A stretch of 64,000 nt of DNA from Sphingobacteriia bacterium RIFOXYC2_FULL_35_18. GTDB lineage: Bacteria; Bacteroidota; Bacteroidia; Chitinophagales; Chitinophagaceae. This document shows positions 43,661-53,221 of this stretch, one piece after another. Within the stretch, counting starts at the first letter, position 1. Each line of letters begins with the position of its first letter. A program made the translations under genes and the position numbers. The stretch spans positions 64,575 to 128,574 of the forward strand of contig MIAG01000013.1 of the NCBI GenBank assembly GCA_001829005.1, written 5' to 3'. Under the pieces are notes generated by a model. The model had not been told where the DNA came from. It did no database searches and saw only the letters and a program-made list of their open reading frames with translations.

Positions 43661-46150
43661 TTATTTACCAGCTAAAAAAACAGCATTCGCAATTAACAAA
43701 TAACCATTCTCCCAGAAGTTCCTAAATAATGGATCTTCAGCAATATATACCACTGTTCCTGCACCCATATCTTGCACACCAAACAACATCCCATCTTTTA
43801 AATTGGGTTTTAATTTTGCTCCAGCAAAACCAGTTACATACGCATCTTTTTTAATAGTACCCACGTTCCAACCATCTTTCATCATTTCATATACATTGCC
43901 ATCTTGCTTAAGCGTATAATAAAATTCAGGGTATCCAAAAGCCAAAGGATGTGTATTGTCTAAGTCAACTTTATAAATAGCACCTGGAATAGAGTTAGTG
44001 ATGTAATCAGTTTCTCTATTGGCATATTTTTTCACTGAATCTTCTGCCTTATCTGCCTTTGCTTCTTTTAATTTAATACCCCAGTCTGATCTGCTCATGA
44101 GCGCCATTGCGTTTTCTAAAGCAATCAATTTTCCTCCGCCACGAACAAACTCTTTCAACTTGTCTGCTGTTGCTTTTTCGCCCAAGCCTCTATAATTTCC
44201 ATCTGGTATAATAAGCACATCATAATTTTTTAAATTATAACGGGCAATATCTACTGCATTCAACAGCGTAATTGGGTACTCCAAAATTTTATCAAAATAA
44301 TGCCAAACTTCCCCTGCCGCTAAAGAAGAGCTCTGCTCACCAGTTAACATAGCAACTTTAGGTGTAGCTGCTATATTTTTTATATCTGGCGAGCCAAAGT
44401 CTGAACCTTTATCCATAAAGCCAGTTTCTACGGCATCGGCTTGAACATTAAATTGCGCACATGCATTGTTTAACACCGTTAACCAATTTTGTTGATTACT
44501 GGTTTTTAATACCACCAATGTACCCCTATCGTAATTTTTATTTTTATAGGTAAAAGGTTTTTCAACAAAACGTACTTTCACCCCATTCTTCAGCAAATAG
44601 GCCAATACTTTTGCACTACTGAATGATGTATAAGGTACCAATGCTCCATAGCTGCTATTGATTGAAGCAACTGAAGTGCCTGCTGATTCAGGGTTTACCG
44701 CTAATTTTTCCTTAACTGCATACCCTTTAATTCCATAAGCATAAGATGCAGCCCATGCGGTAATATCATAAGTATTGGAATCGGTTACTACTGTTCTTGG
44801 CTCTAATAATACTTTAGCCATTACTGCTCTTGGTTGAAATGAACTAACTGCAATATGATTTCCTTCATCGGTAAAGGCATCTTCTTTTCCTGTAAAATAG
44901 TTGAAGCCTCTAAATGTTTTGCTACTCAATACACCGTATTCAATTCCATTTTGATTAAGCAATTTTTTTAATGCTGCCATTTTATTTTCATCCTTTGCAG
45001 TAAAAACATAGGTTTTGTATTCACCAATTCTTCCTGCTCTACTGTCATCAAAAAATTGTTGAAACTCAGCTAATAATTTGTTTTTATTTTTTGAAGCAAT
45101 TTCAATAGTAGACAAGCCTGTAGTAAAATGATGGGCTGCTCGGTCTACCAAGGTTAAGGTATCGTTGTCTTCATTTAAAATACCCAAACCTGCTCTAATA
45201 CCACCTTGTTCGTAAGTCATACCAATTGCACCATTGTACACCGGGTAAGTATCTCCATAAGAAGGATACAATAAATCAAATCTTTCTTTGGTAAAAAACA
45301 ACCAATTATTTTGGTCAAAATACTTTGCATGGTTACGACCAATCATTACTTGAAAATCGCGCTGCCAAGGAGTAATCACTTCGTGGATGGGTTCTGCCGC
45401 AGGTGCAAAATAATAAGGCTCATTAAATCCCTGCTCATGATAATCCACATGAATTTGTGGCATCCACTCTTGGTACTTTTTAATACGCTGTTGGGTTTCA
45501 ACTTGTGTTTGCCAAGCCCAGTCTCTGTTTAAATCAAAATTATAGTGATTGCTTCTTCCACCTGGCCATGGTTCTGCATGTTCTCTAGAAGCGGGATCGG
45601 CATTGTAGTTTTTTCCTACAACTGAATTATACCAGTTAATATAACGATCTCTTCCATCTGGATTAATACAAGGGTCTAAAACCACTACCGTATTTTTTAA
45701 CCACTCTTTGGTTTGTGCATTGGCTGGATCAGTTAAAGCATGAATGGTTAACAAGAATGCTTCTGAAGAAGAAGCTTCATTGCCATGCACATTATAACTT
45801 AACCAAACAATGGCAGGCGCCTTCTCCGTTTGAGGAGCTGCTTTGTCTTTTGCCAAACCAGCCATGCGTAAATTATTGATGCGAATTTGATCTAATTGTT
45901 GCATATTCTCGGGTGTACTCACAAAAGCCAACATCAGTTCTCTGCCTTCATTGGTTTCCCCGTATTTTTCTACTTTAACCATATCTGGCCTTGCAGTTGC
46001 AACTGTTTTAACATACTCTACAATACGATGGTGACGCGTAAAACGGGTGCCCACTTTGTAACCCAGAAATTGTTCTGGACTGGGTACTGATTGAGCAATA
46101 GTTGCCAATGAAAAGGCAAGACTTAAAAGTCCAAATAATAATTTCTTCAT
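43661..46150 (-). CDS. M14 family zinc carboxypeptidase, exported, with C-terminal GATase1-like domain
   Basis: Secreted metallopeptidase predicted to trim peptides. A signal peptide (about residues 1-19) precedes the catalytic domain. SYNVHGNEASSSEAFLLTIH gives the H-x-x-E zinc ligands near residue 121, DPCINPDGRDRY the substrate Arg region, and HVDYHEQGFNEPYYF a further His. A long C-terminal part contains a flavodoxin or GATase1-like segment (KVAMLTGEQSSSLAAGEVWH, LLIIPDGNYRG-type strand, REF VRGGGKLIALENAM-like end). Length is 829. It is convergent with the receptor and divergent from gamma-glutamyltranspeptidase. Confidence 0.88.
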   Translation of the reverse strand: MKKLLFGLLSLAFSLATIAQSVPSPEQFLGYKVGTRFTRHHRIVEYVKTVATARPDMVKVEKYGETNEGRELMLAFVSTPENMQQLDQIRINNLRMAGLAKDKAAPQTEKAPAIVWLSYNVHGNEASSSEAFLLTIHALTDPANAQTKEWLKNTVVVLDPCINPDGRDRYINWYNSVVGKNYNADPASREHAEPWPGGRSNHYNFDLNRDWAWQTQVETQQRIKKYQEWMPQIHVDYHEQGFNEPYYFAPAAEPIHEVITPWQRDFQVMIGRNHAKYFDQNNWLFFTKERFDLLYPSYGDTYPVYNGAIGMTYEQGGIRAGLGILNEDNDTLTLVDRAAHHFTTGLSTIEIASKNKNKLLAEFQQFFDDSRAGRIGEYKTYVFTAKDENKMAALKKLLNQNGIEYGVLSSKTFRGFNYFTGKEDAFTDEGNHIAVSSFQPRAVMAKVLLEPRTVVTDSNTYDITAWAASYAYGIKGYAVKEKLAVNPESAGTSVASINSSYGALVPYTSFSSAKVLAYLLKNGVKVRFVEKPFTYKNKNYDRGTLVVLKTSNQQNWLTVLNNACAQFNVQADAVETGFMDKGSDFGSPDIKNIAATPKVAMLTGEQSSSLAAGEVWHYFDKILEYPITLLNAVDIARYNLKNYDVLIIPDGNYRGLGEKATADKLKEFVRGGGKLIALENAMALMSRSDWGIKLKEAKADKAEDSVKKYANRETDYITNSIPGAIYKVDLDNTHPLAFGYPEFYYTLKQDGNVYEMMKDGWNVGTIKKDAYVTGFAGAKLKPNLKDGMLFGVQDMGAGTVVYIAEDPLFRNFWENGYLLIANAVFLAGK

Positions 46151-46220
46151 ATGTTCATTAATGAACCATGAAAATAGGAAGAAAGGGAATGAAAACCCGA
46201 TAAAAAATGTAAATTACCGT

Positions 46221-47942
46221 ATGAGAAAATATTTAATAGGTTTCGTTTTGTTGGGCAGTATCCACCAAACAAACGGACAACAAATTGCCTCCATTGTAGG
46301 TCCCAATAAAGAAATTGATCCTTATCATTATACAGTTGTAAAAAGGGCCGAGTTTAAACAGGCCGCAGTAAGTAGTGCCCATCCACTTGCAAGTATGGTT
46401 GGTGCAGCTATTATGAAAAAAGGAGGCAATGCATTTGATGCAGCTATAGCCACTCAATTGGTATTAGCGGTTGTATTCCCCAATGCTGGCAATATTGGTG
46501 GGGGTGGTTTTTTATTAGCAAGAAAAACGAATGGAGAGTTGATAGGCATAGACTATAGAGAAGCCGCTCCAGAAAAAGGTTCTAGGGATATGTACTTAGA
46601 TAAAAACGGCAATGCCCAACTCAATTTATCGCAACATGGCCATTTGGCTTCTGGCATTCCCGGTACCATTGCAGGGCTATTTGCTTCACATGCATATGCT
46701 AAACTTCCCTTTGAGGTGCTTATTCAACCTGCCATTGATATTGCTGCCAAAGGATTTGTATTAACAGAAAAAGAAGCAGCCAGTATTAATAGTATAAAAG
46801 ATGCCATTGCAAGATTTAGTACTCAACCTACCGCTTTTTATAGACCCAACCGTTGGAGAGTAGGCGACACTTTAATTCAAAAAGAGTTGGCGCAAACATT
46901 CGAGCGAATTCAAAAAGAAGGCGCATTGGGTTTCTATGGTGGTAAAACTGCCGACTTGATTGTAGAAGAAATGGAAAGAGGCAGAGGAATTATTTCACAT
47001 GCTGATTTAAAAAGTTATACTGCAAAACTTAGAGAACCAATTGTGTTCAATTACAGAGGCCACGAAGTAGTCAGCTTTGCTCCCCCTAGCAGTGGAGGCA
47101 TTTTATTGGCACAAATGATGAAAATGATTGAAAAATATCCAGTTTCTAAAATGGGATTTCAATCTATTCAATCTGTTCAACTAATGATTGAAGCAGAGCG
47201 AAGGGCATTTGCAGACCGAGCTGAACATATGGGAGATCCCGATTTTTGGAAGGTTCCTGTGAAGACCATGATTAGTGATGTTTATTTAGCTCAAAGAATG
47301 AGTGATTATAGCCCTGATAAAGCAGGCAGTAGTAAGGAAATCAATGCTGGTATAATTAAAGAGAGCGAAGAAACAACCCACTTAAGTGTAGTGGATGCGG
47401 CAGGGAATGTAGTTTCTGTAACAACCACCTTAAATGGTAGTTATGGATCTAAAGTTGTTGTGGGTGGTGCAGGTTTTTTATTGAATAATGAAATGGACGA
47501 TTTTAGTGTAAAGCCCGGTGTACCCAATATGTTTGGTGCTGTTGGCGGAGAAGCCAATTCTATTGTTCCAGGTAAAAGGATGTTGAGTTCAATGACCCCT
47601 ACATTGGTATTAAAAAATAAAAAACCGTATGTAGTCATTGGCACACCAGGTGGAACAACCATCCCAACATCTGTTTACCAAGCATTGGTGAATATCATAG
47701 ATTTCAACATGAAGATTGGAGATGCCATTGACCTCCCGAAATTTCATCACCAATGGTTGCCTGATGAAGTAGTGATTGAAACCAATTTCAATCCCAAAAC
47801 CAAAGAGGCATTGCAAAAAATGGGCTATATATTAAAAGACAGAAGCAGTATTGGTAGAACTGATGGTATTAGAATATTACCGAATAAAATTAGAGAAGCA
47901 GCCGCAGACAGAAGAGGAGATGACTCTGTTGCTGGATATTAA
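46221..47942 (+). CDS. ggt: Gamma-glutamyltranspeptidase
   Basis: Periplasmic N-terminal nucleophile hydrolase that cleaves glutathione and other gamma-glutamyl compounds and processes itself into two subunits. A signal peptide (MRKYLIGFVLLGSIHQTNG) is followed by SSAHPLASMVGAAIMKKGGN. The autocleavage and nucleophile Thr385 lies in SEETTHLSVVDAAGN. GFLLNNEMDDF and GKRMLSSMTPTLVL are further signature blocks, and GTPGGTTIPT closes the site. Length is 573. The ATG at 46221 is chosen because it begins the signal peptide; an ATG at 46161 adds 20 polar residues. Confidence 0.96.
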   Translation: MRKYLIGFVLLGSIHQTNGQQIASIVGPNKEIDPYHYTVVKRAEFKQAAVSSAHPLASMVGAAIMKKGGNAFDAAIATQLVLAVVFPNAGNIGGGGFLLARKTNGELIGIDYREAAPEKGSRDMYLDKNGNAQLNLSQHGHLASGIPGTIAGLFASHAYAKLPFEVLIQPAIDIAAKGFVLTEKEAASINSIKDAIARFSTQPTAFYRPNRWRVGDTLIQKELAQTFERIQKEGALGFYGGKTADLIVEEMERGRGIISHADLKSYTAKLREPIVFNYRGHEVVSFAPPSSGGILLAQMMKMIEKYPVSKMGFQSIQSVQLMIEAERRAFADRAEHMGDPDFWKVPVKTMISDVYLAQRMSDYSPDKAGSSKEINAGIIKESEETTHLSVVDAAGNVVSVTTTLNGSYGSKVVVGGAGFLLNNEMDDFSVKPGVPNMFGAVGGEANSIVPGKRMLSSMTPTLVLKNKKPYVVIGTPGGTTIPTSVYQALVNIIDFNMKIGDAIDLPKFHHQWLPDEVVIETNFNPKTKEALQKMGYILKDRSSIGRTDGIRILPNKIREAAADRRGDDSVAGY

Positions 47943-47981
47943 AACTACCAGTTATATAATTTATTTCTCATATAGGATTAG

Positions 47982-48000
47982 CTGTGTTATTTTTACACAG
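47982..48000 (+). promoter_or_regulatory. Inverted repeat abutting the methyltransferase start codon
   Basis: CTGTGT (47982-47987) and ACACAG (47995-48000) are a perfect 6-bp inverted repeat with a T-rich 7-base loop, ending two bases before the ATG at 48003. In RNA it would form a hairpin at the start codon; in DNA it could be an operator. TATTTTTA in the loop region is one base off the -7 consensus. Confidence 0.35.
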
Positions 48001-48002
48001 TT

Positions 48003-48812
48003 ATGTATTATTTACTAAAGCAATTTATACCGCCTATATTCAGAACCCTATACTGGTATAGTTTTAAATATGGTTGGAAGGGAGATTATGAAAACTTTGC
48101 AGAAGCCAATAAAATAGCCAAAGGCTATGATGAGCAAAGCATTGTTGAGAAAATTAGAGAAACTACCAAAAAAGTAGTGAATGGTGAAGTGGCTTATGAG
48201 CGAGACGGGATTGTGTACGATAATCCTAAGATGAATTTTGCTATGCTATCAACCCTTTTACACGTTGCTGCAGAAAACAATAGCAATTTAACTGTGCTCG
48301 ATTTTGGTGGTTCCTTAGGTACTACTTATAATCATAAAAAGCATTTTCTACAATCTGTGCATAATTTGAACTGGTGCATTGTTGAACAACCCAATTATGT
48401 AGAGATAGGTAGAAAAGAATTTGAACACGAAAGATTGCATTTTTATTATTCATTAGAAGAATGCTTACAACACCATCAACCTGATATCATCATTTTTTCT
48501 GGAGTTATACAATATATAGAAAAGACTTACGAGTTATTAGATCAGATACGAATGAGCGGGGTAAAATATTTATACATCGACTATATCGCTTTTAATGATG
48601 AAGACCGAGATAGAATAGCTATACAACATGTACCTCCTGAGTTTTATGGTGTACCTGCTTCATATACTTGTTGGTTTTATAGTAAGCCCAAATTTTATGG
48701 GTATATGCATCAACACTTTAACCTTGTATACGATTTTATTGCAGACCCAGATAAATACTACATTCAACTTAAACCTTTTTTTTACGAAGGACAATTATGG
48801 AAATTAAAATAA
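48003..48812 (+). CDS. TIGR04325-type methyltransferase
   Basis: SAM-dependent methyltransferase of a small family often found near surface-polysaccharide genes. The nucleotide-binding loop is VLDFGGSLGTTYN near residues 97-109, and IIIFSGVIQYIEKTYELLDQ near 155-174 is the second signature. The N-terminus (YWYSFKYGWKGDYENFAEAN) is also family-like: the pattern W-x-G-x-Y-x-x-[FW]-x-x-A. Length is 269. Target is unknown. It stands alone, with 60 bp behind ggt and a convergent GMC gene 10 bp beyond. Confidence 0.85.
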   Translation: MYYLLKQFIPPIFRTLYWYSFKYGWKGDYENFAEANKIAKGYDEQSIVEKIRETTKKVVNGEVAYERDGIVYDNPKMNFAMLSTLLHVAAENNSNLTVLDFGGSLGTTYNHKKHFLQSVHNLNWCIVEQPNYVEIGRKEFEHERLHFYYSLEECLQHHQPDIIIFSGVIQYIEKTYELLDQIRMSGVKYLYIDYIAFNDEDRDRIAIQHVPPEFYGVPASYTCWFYSKPKFYGYMHQHFNLVYDFIADPDKYYIQLKPFFYEGQLWKLK

Positions 48813-48822
48813 AATTGGGCTT

Positions 48823-50511
48823 TTATAATAAGCCAAGTTTTACCTGTTCAGCCGCGTAATCAGCAGCCCTTGCTGTGAGTGCCATAAAAGTAAGAGAAGG
48901 ATTTTGGTTTCCGGTAGAAGTCATACAAGCTCCATCGGTCACAAAAACATTTTTGCATTGGTGCAATTGATTGAATTGATTCAGTAAAGAAGTATTAGGG
49001 TCTTTACCCATTCTTACACCACCCATTTCATGAATATCTAAACCAGGGGGTTGTTTACTATCCCATGTATTAATTTTTGTACAACCCGCTTTTTCTAACA
49101 TGGCTTTCCCTTCTTTAAAAAAATCTTGGAGTAATTTCTCGTCGTTTTCATCGTAATCTACTGATACTACCAACTGCGGAACACCCCAATTGTCTCGTTC
49201 ATATTCACTTAATGAAACATGATTGGTTTCTTTGGGTATGGTTTCCCCCTGCATCATCATATAAATACTCCAATCACCTGGTTCTGTTATTGCTTCTTTA
49301 TATGCTGCTCCTACCCCATCCACGATTGGCCTTCCCGCTCTTGATGCACTAAAATGAACCATATAGCCTCTTAAGAAATCAGTCTCTTGCTTCAATACAT
49401 TTTTAAAACTAGGCATCATCACTTGGGTAGGCCTTCTTCCATAATAATATTGATCTAATGGACCTTTAAATTGTGCAGTGATATTACCACGGTAATTGTG
49501 AAATGCAATGTACTTGCCCATTAAACCATTGTCGTTTCCTAACCCATTGGGGAAACGAGTGCTTTTTGAGTTGAGTAAAATTAAATTGGTATTTAAACAA
49601 GCTGCATTAACAAAAATAATTTTAGCATTGTATACTGTTACTTCATGTGTAATTGCATCTACTACCCTAACCCCCGAAGCTTTTTGGGTTTGATCATCGT
49701 ATACAATTGATTCAACCACTGCATTGGTTTTCAACAGCATATTACCCGTTTTTTCAGCAGCTGGAATAGTGGAACTATTTGAACTAAAATAAGCTCCAAA
49801 AGGGCATCCACGCTCACATAATTTTCTGGCCATGCATTGACCTCTTCCTTGAGCTAAATGTTCAGCAGTGGGCTCAGTTAAATGTGCACACCTTCCTTGA
49901 ATTACATGCCTATCAGGGTAAGCTTGCATGATTTTTTCTTGTAGAATTTTCTCTACACAATTCATTTCCCATGCGGGTAAAAACTCACCATCAGGCAATA
50001 CTTCTAATCCATCTTTATTACCACTAATACCAGCAAATTTTTCTACATAACTGTACCATGCATCTATATCATTGTAACGAATTGGCCAGTCTACTGCAAA
50101 GCCATCTCTAAGTGGCGCTTCAAAATCGTATTTACTCCATCGCTGTGTTTGCCGGGCCCATAACAAAGACTTACCACCTACTTGGTAGCCACGAATCCAA
50201 CTAAACGGTTTCTCTTGTATGTATGGATGTTCGTTGTCTTTTACAAAAAAGTGCTTGGTGTCTTCTTTATAAGCATAACAATTGCTTACAATAGGATCAA
50301 GGTCCATTTCGGGGGGAGGAATTTTTCCTCTATGCGGCATGTCCCAAGGATTAAAGTTGGCGGTGGGATAATCTTTTTTGTGCACCACATTTCTACCACG
50401 CTCGAGCACCAACGTTTTTAATCCTTTTTCACATAATTCTTTTGCAGCCCATCCTCCACTGATTCCGGACCCTATAACTATAGCATCAAATTGCGTATTC
50501 TGTTCAGGCAT
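48823..50511 (-). CDS. GMC family FAD-dependent oxidoreductase
   Basis: Flavoprotein oxidoreductase acting on alcohol groups, often sugars or polyols. FAD binding is seen at AIVIGSGISGGWAAKELCEK (about residues 10-29) and GGKSLLWARQTQR. A cysteine-rich stretch CMARKLCERGCPFGAYF sits near residues 225-241, as in Bacteroidota gluconate- or glucose-dehydrogenase-like members. The catalytic His-Asn end appears as GNQNPSLTFMALTARAADY. Length is 562. No gluconate 2-dehydrogenase subunit 3 partner is next to it. It lies 5 bp after the PLP-enzyme gene on the same strand. Substrate is unknown. Confidence 0.9.
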   Translation of the reverse strand: MPEQNTQFDAIVIGSGISGGWAAKELCEKGLKTLVLERGRNVVHKKDYPTANFNPWDMPHRGKIPPPEMDLDPIVSNCYAYKEDTKHFFVKDNEHPYIQEKPFSWIRGYQVGGKSLLWARQTQRWSKYDFEAPLRDGFAVDWPIRYNDIDAWYSYVEKFAGISGNKDGLEVLPDGEFLPAWEMNCVEKILQEKIMQAYPDRHVIQGRCAHLTEPTAEHLAQGRGQCMARKLCERGCPFGAYFSSNSSTIPAAEKTGNMLLKTNAVVESIVYDDQTQKASGVRVVDAITHEVTVYNAKIIFVNAACLNTNLILLNSKSTRFPNGLGNDNGLMGKYIAFHNYRGNITAQFKGPLDQYYYGRRPTQVMMPSFKNVLKQETDFLRGYMVHFSASRAGRPIVDGVGAAYKEAITEPGDWSIYMMMQGETIPKETNHVSLSEYERDNWGVPQLVVSVDYDENDEKLLQDFFKEGKAMLEKAGCTKINTWDSKQPPGLDIHEMGGVRMGKDPNTSLLNQFNQLHQCKNVFVTDGACMTSTGNQNPSLTFMALTARAADYAAEQVKLGLL

Positions 50512-50516
50512 ACTAT

Positions 50517-51467
50517 TTAATCATTAAACCAATCAGCAAATTTTTTCAAGTCTACATTACCCCCCGTTAAAATAATGCCTATTTTCTTGCCTTTAAATAA
50601 TTCTTTGTGTTTAATTACTGCTGCTAAAGGCACTACACAGCTGGGTTCTACCACAATTTTCATTCTTTCATATACCAATCGCAAAGCCGCTTTTATTTCC
50701 GCTTCCGTTACTAAAAAGATATCGGTAACATGTGCGCGAATGATTGAAAGGGTTCGTTCACTTAAAGTAGTTAATAAGCCATCAGCAATCGTATTTACAT
50801 AGGGAGCTTTTTCTACTTTACCCGACTTAAAACTTAAGATAGCGTCTGCGGCACCTTCTGGCTCACCGGCATATACTTGTATAGTTGATTTAAAATAATG
50901 AGCACCCAATGCAGTGCCCGACAATAAACCGCCTCCACCAACAGGTGTAAAAACAATTTCAATTGTTGGAACAGTTGTAATTAATTCTTTCACACAAGTT
51001 GCTTGCCCAGTGATTACTCTATCATCATCATAAGGATGAATAAACTCAGCACCCGTTTCCGCAACAATTTTATTTAGGGCTTCTTCACGAGCTGCTTGAT
51101 TAGGTGCACAAAAAATAACTTGTGCGCCATACCCTTTTACTGCATTCACTTTAACTGAAGGAGAATTTTCGGGCATTACTATGAATGCTTTGGTACCTAA
51201 TGTTTTTGCAGCAAACGCAATAGCCTGTGCATGATTGCCAGATGAATGAGTAGCCAACCCCTTATTAATCTGTTCGGGGCTCAAACTGAGGGCCGCGTTC
51301 ATTCCACCCCTAATTTTAAACGCCCCAATTTTTTGAAAATTTTCGCACTTGAAAAAAAGTTCCGCACCTACCATTTCATTTATACTGCTATTGGTTAATA
51401 CAGGCGTATGATGAATAAATGGCTTGATTTTTTCATGTGCTTTTTCTATGGCTGCTTGGGTAATCAT
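50517..51467 (-). CDS. PLP-dependent threonine/serine dehydratase or racemase-like enzyme
   Basis: Fold type II PLP enzyme. The Schiff-base Lys is Lys51 in GAFKIRGGMNA, with FFKCENFQ before it. THSSGNHAQAIAFAAK and the phosphate loop TPVGGGGLLSGTAL follow. With 316 residues and no regulatory ACT domain it resembles catabolic threonine dehydratase, serine racemase or threo-3-hydroxyaspartate dehydratase; sequence alone does not choose among them. Its ATG overlaps the TGA of the M28 peptidase gene, so peptide hydrolysis and amino-acid breakdown are co-expressed. The symbol is therefore left blank. Confidence 0.88.
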   Translation of the reverse strand: MITQAAIEKAHEKIKPFIHHTPVLTNSSINEMVGAELFFKCENFQKIGAFKIRGGMNAALSLSPEQINKGLATHSSGNHAQAIAFAAKTLGTKAFIVMPENSPSVKVNAVKGYGAQVIFCAPNQAAREEALNKIVAETGAEFIHPYDDDRVITGQATCVKELITTVPTIEIVFTPVGGGGLLSGTALGAHYFKSTIQVYAGEPEGAADAILSFKSGKVEKAPYVNTIADGLLTTLSERTLSIIRAHVTDIFLVTEAEIKAALRLVYERMKIVVEPSCVVPLAAVIKHKELFKGKKIGIILTGGNVDLKKFADWFND

Positions 51468-53116
51468 TTGTTGCTTTTTTCTCTAATCAATTTAAATTCG
51501 GAACCTTCTTTCCATTTTGGAAAACTCGTTTCAAAACCCATTCTACGGCCAATGGTAAACAATAATTTTAAATCGTTAATGGCACCATCACCCGTCCAAG
51601 TTGTTGCATCATAATTATCAGAAGGCTGGTGATAATTTTTACTGGTATATTCATTTTCTAAAGTCTCCCCATATTCCTTTCCTTTACCAACCACATCTAC
51701 CCCATTGTTGGCAAATAAGGCAGGAATGCCCACTTTAGCAAAATTGAAGTGATCAGATCTATAATAATACCCCGCTTCAGTATGCGTATCAAATGAAAGG
51801 TATCCACCCGTTTTTTCAATGGCTTCTTTTAAATAATCTTCTAACTCCGATTGGCCCTGCCCAACTACCACCATGTCTTTGGTTTTACCAAAACGATTGA
51901 GCCCATCCATATTGATATTGGCCGCCGTTTTATTAACTGGATAAATTGGATTTTCTGAATAGTAAGCAGAACCTAATAACCCTTGCTCTTCTGCAGTAAC
52001 TGCTAAAAACACAATCGTACGTTCAGGCTTTGCTTTTATATTTTTGAATACCCTCGCCATTTCTAATAAACCCGCAGTGCCTGATGCATTGTCTAAAGCT
52101 CCATTGTATATTGAATCCCCAGTTTGATCTGGACGTCCAATACCTAAATGGTCCCAATGCGCAGTGTAAATAATTACCTCATCGGGTCGTTTAGTTCCTG
52201 TGATTTTTGCAATCACATTGCTCGACTTATTGAAGCTGGCTTTCACTTTCATGGTAGTACTCAATTGTAAACCAAGCGGCACCGCTTTAAAGCCAGGTTG
52301 ATTGGCTTTAACCAACAAACTAGAGTCATAACCTGCAGCAGCAAATAATTGGTGTGAAATTTTTTCTGGCACCCAACCTATCACATCACAATTGGGAATA
52401 TTCTTACCGCGATTGTCTAATTTCAATCGAGTGGTATTAAAACTGTTTTGTTGTACACTAAACGGATAACTTGCTGCAGCAGTGTTATGTATAATTAAAC
52501 AACCTTTAGCACCCTGCCTTGCAGCTTCTTCAAACTTATAAGTCCACCTACCATAATAAGTCATGGCCTTCCCTTTAAAGAGAGAAGTATCTCCTACCCA
52601 AAAACCAGGATCGTTCACCATCACCATTACCACTTTTCCCTTCACATCTAAGCCTGCATAATCGTTCCAATTATATTCAGGAGCCACTACGCCATATCCT
52701 GCAAAAACCAATTCTGCATTGTCTAAACTGATGCTTGAATCGGTTTTATCTGTCCAAATAATATAATCATCAAAGGCTTTTAAATTGAAAGTTCCTTTTG
52801 CAGATTTTACTTGCATACTAGGTGCAGCAGTTGCTAAAATATTGGCCATGGGCACTTCTTGAATATAACTATCCCCATTACCAGGCTCTAGCCCCATTTG
52901 CTTAAATTGTTCCTGCAGGTAAGCTACTGTTTTGGTTTCACCTTCTGTAAAAGGCATTCGTCCCATAAAGTCATCAGAAGCCAATACTGAAATATGCTTT
53001 TTAAGAGAATCTGCATTGAAAGCAGCAAGGCCATCGCCTTCGGTAAATTTACTTTTATTAGAAGAGCAAGAAATTAACACGAAAAAGGTAATAACGTAAA
53101 ATAAACTTTTTTGCAT
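51464..53116 (-). CDS. M28 family metallopeptidase, lipoprotein
   Basis: Exported aminopeptidase-like enzyme. A lipobox (FVLISC, Cys17) anchors it. A PA domain is inserted around residues 120-250. The di-zinc site of M28 is visible as TAHWDHLGIG, GALDNASGTAGLLEMAR, LAVTAEEQGLLGS (catalytic Glu pair), NINMDGL and the late SDHFNFAKVGIP. Length is 550. It is the first gene of a three-gene leftward unit with the PLP enzyme (ATGA overlap) and the GMC oxidoreductase. A terminator at 53155-53201 separates it from the SusCD unit. Confidence 0.93.
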   Translation of the reverse strand: MQKSLFYVITFFVLISCSSNKSKFTEGDGLAAFNADSLKKHISVLASDDFMGRMPFTEGETKTVAYLQEQFKQMGLEPGNGDSYIQEVPMANILATAAPSMQVKSAKGTFNLKAFDDYIIWTDKTDSSISLDNAELVFAGYGVVAPEYNWNDYAGLDVKGKVVMVMVNDPGFWVGDTSLFKGKAMTYYGRWTYKFEEAARQGAKGCLIIHNTAAASYPFSVQQNSFNTTRLKLDNRGKNIPNCDVIGWVPEKISHQLFAAAGYDSSLLVKANQPGFKAVPLGLQLSTTMKVKASFNKSSNVIAKITGTKRPDEVIIYTAHWDHLGIGRPDQTGDSIYNGALDNASGTAGLLEMARVFKNIKAKPERTIVFLAVTAEEQGLLGSAYYSENPIYPVNKTAANINMDGLNRFGKTKDMVVVGQGQSELEDYLKEAIEKTGGYLSFDTHTEAGYYYRSDHFNFAKVGIPALFANNGVDVVGKGKEYGETLENEYTSKNYHQPSDNYDATTWTGDGAINDLKLLFTIGRRMGFETSFPKWKEGSEFKLIREKSNK

Positions 53117-53154
53117 AAAAGAGTGATTTAAGTGTGCCTCAGAACCTAAATATA

Positions 53155-53201
53155 AGAAAATAAAAAAGCAACTGAAACTATATAAAGTAACAGTTGCTTT
53201 T
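53155..53201 (-). terminator. Terminator of the SusC-SusD-TlpA unit
   Basis: AAAAGCAACTG (53164-53174) and CAGTTGCTTTT (53191-53201) form an 11-bp stem with a 16-base loop. On the minus strand the stem is followed by a U-rich run. It begins 21 bases after the TlpA-like gene. Confidence 0.8.
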
Positions 53202-53221
53202 AATAAAATCAGAATTACTGC

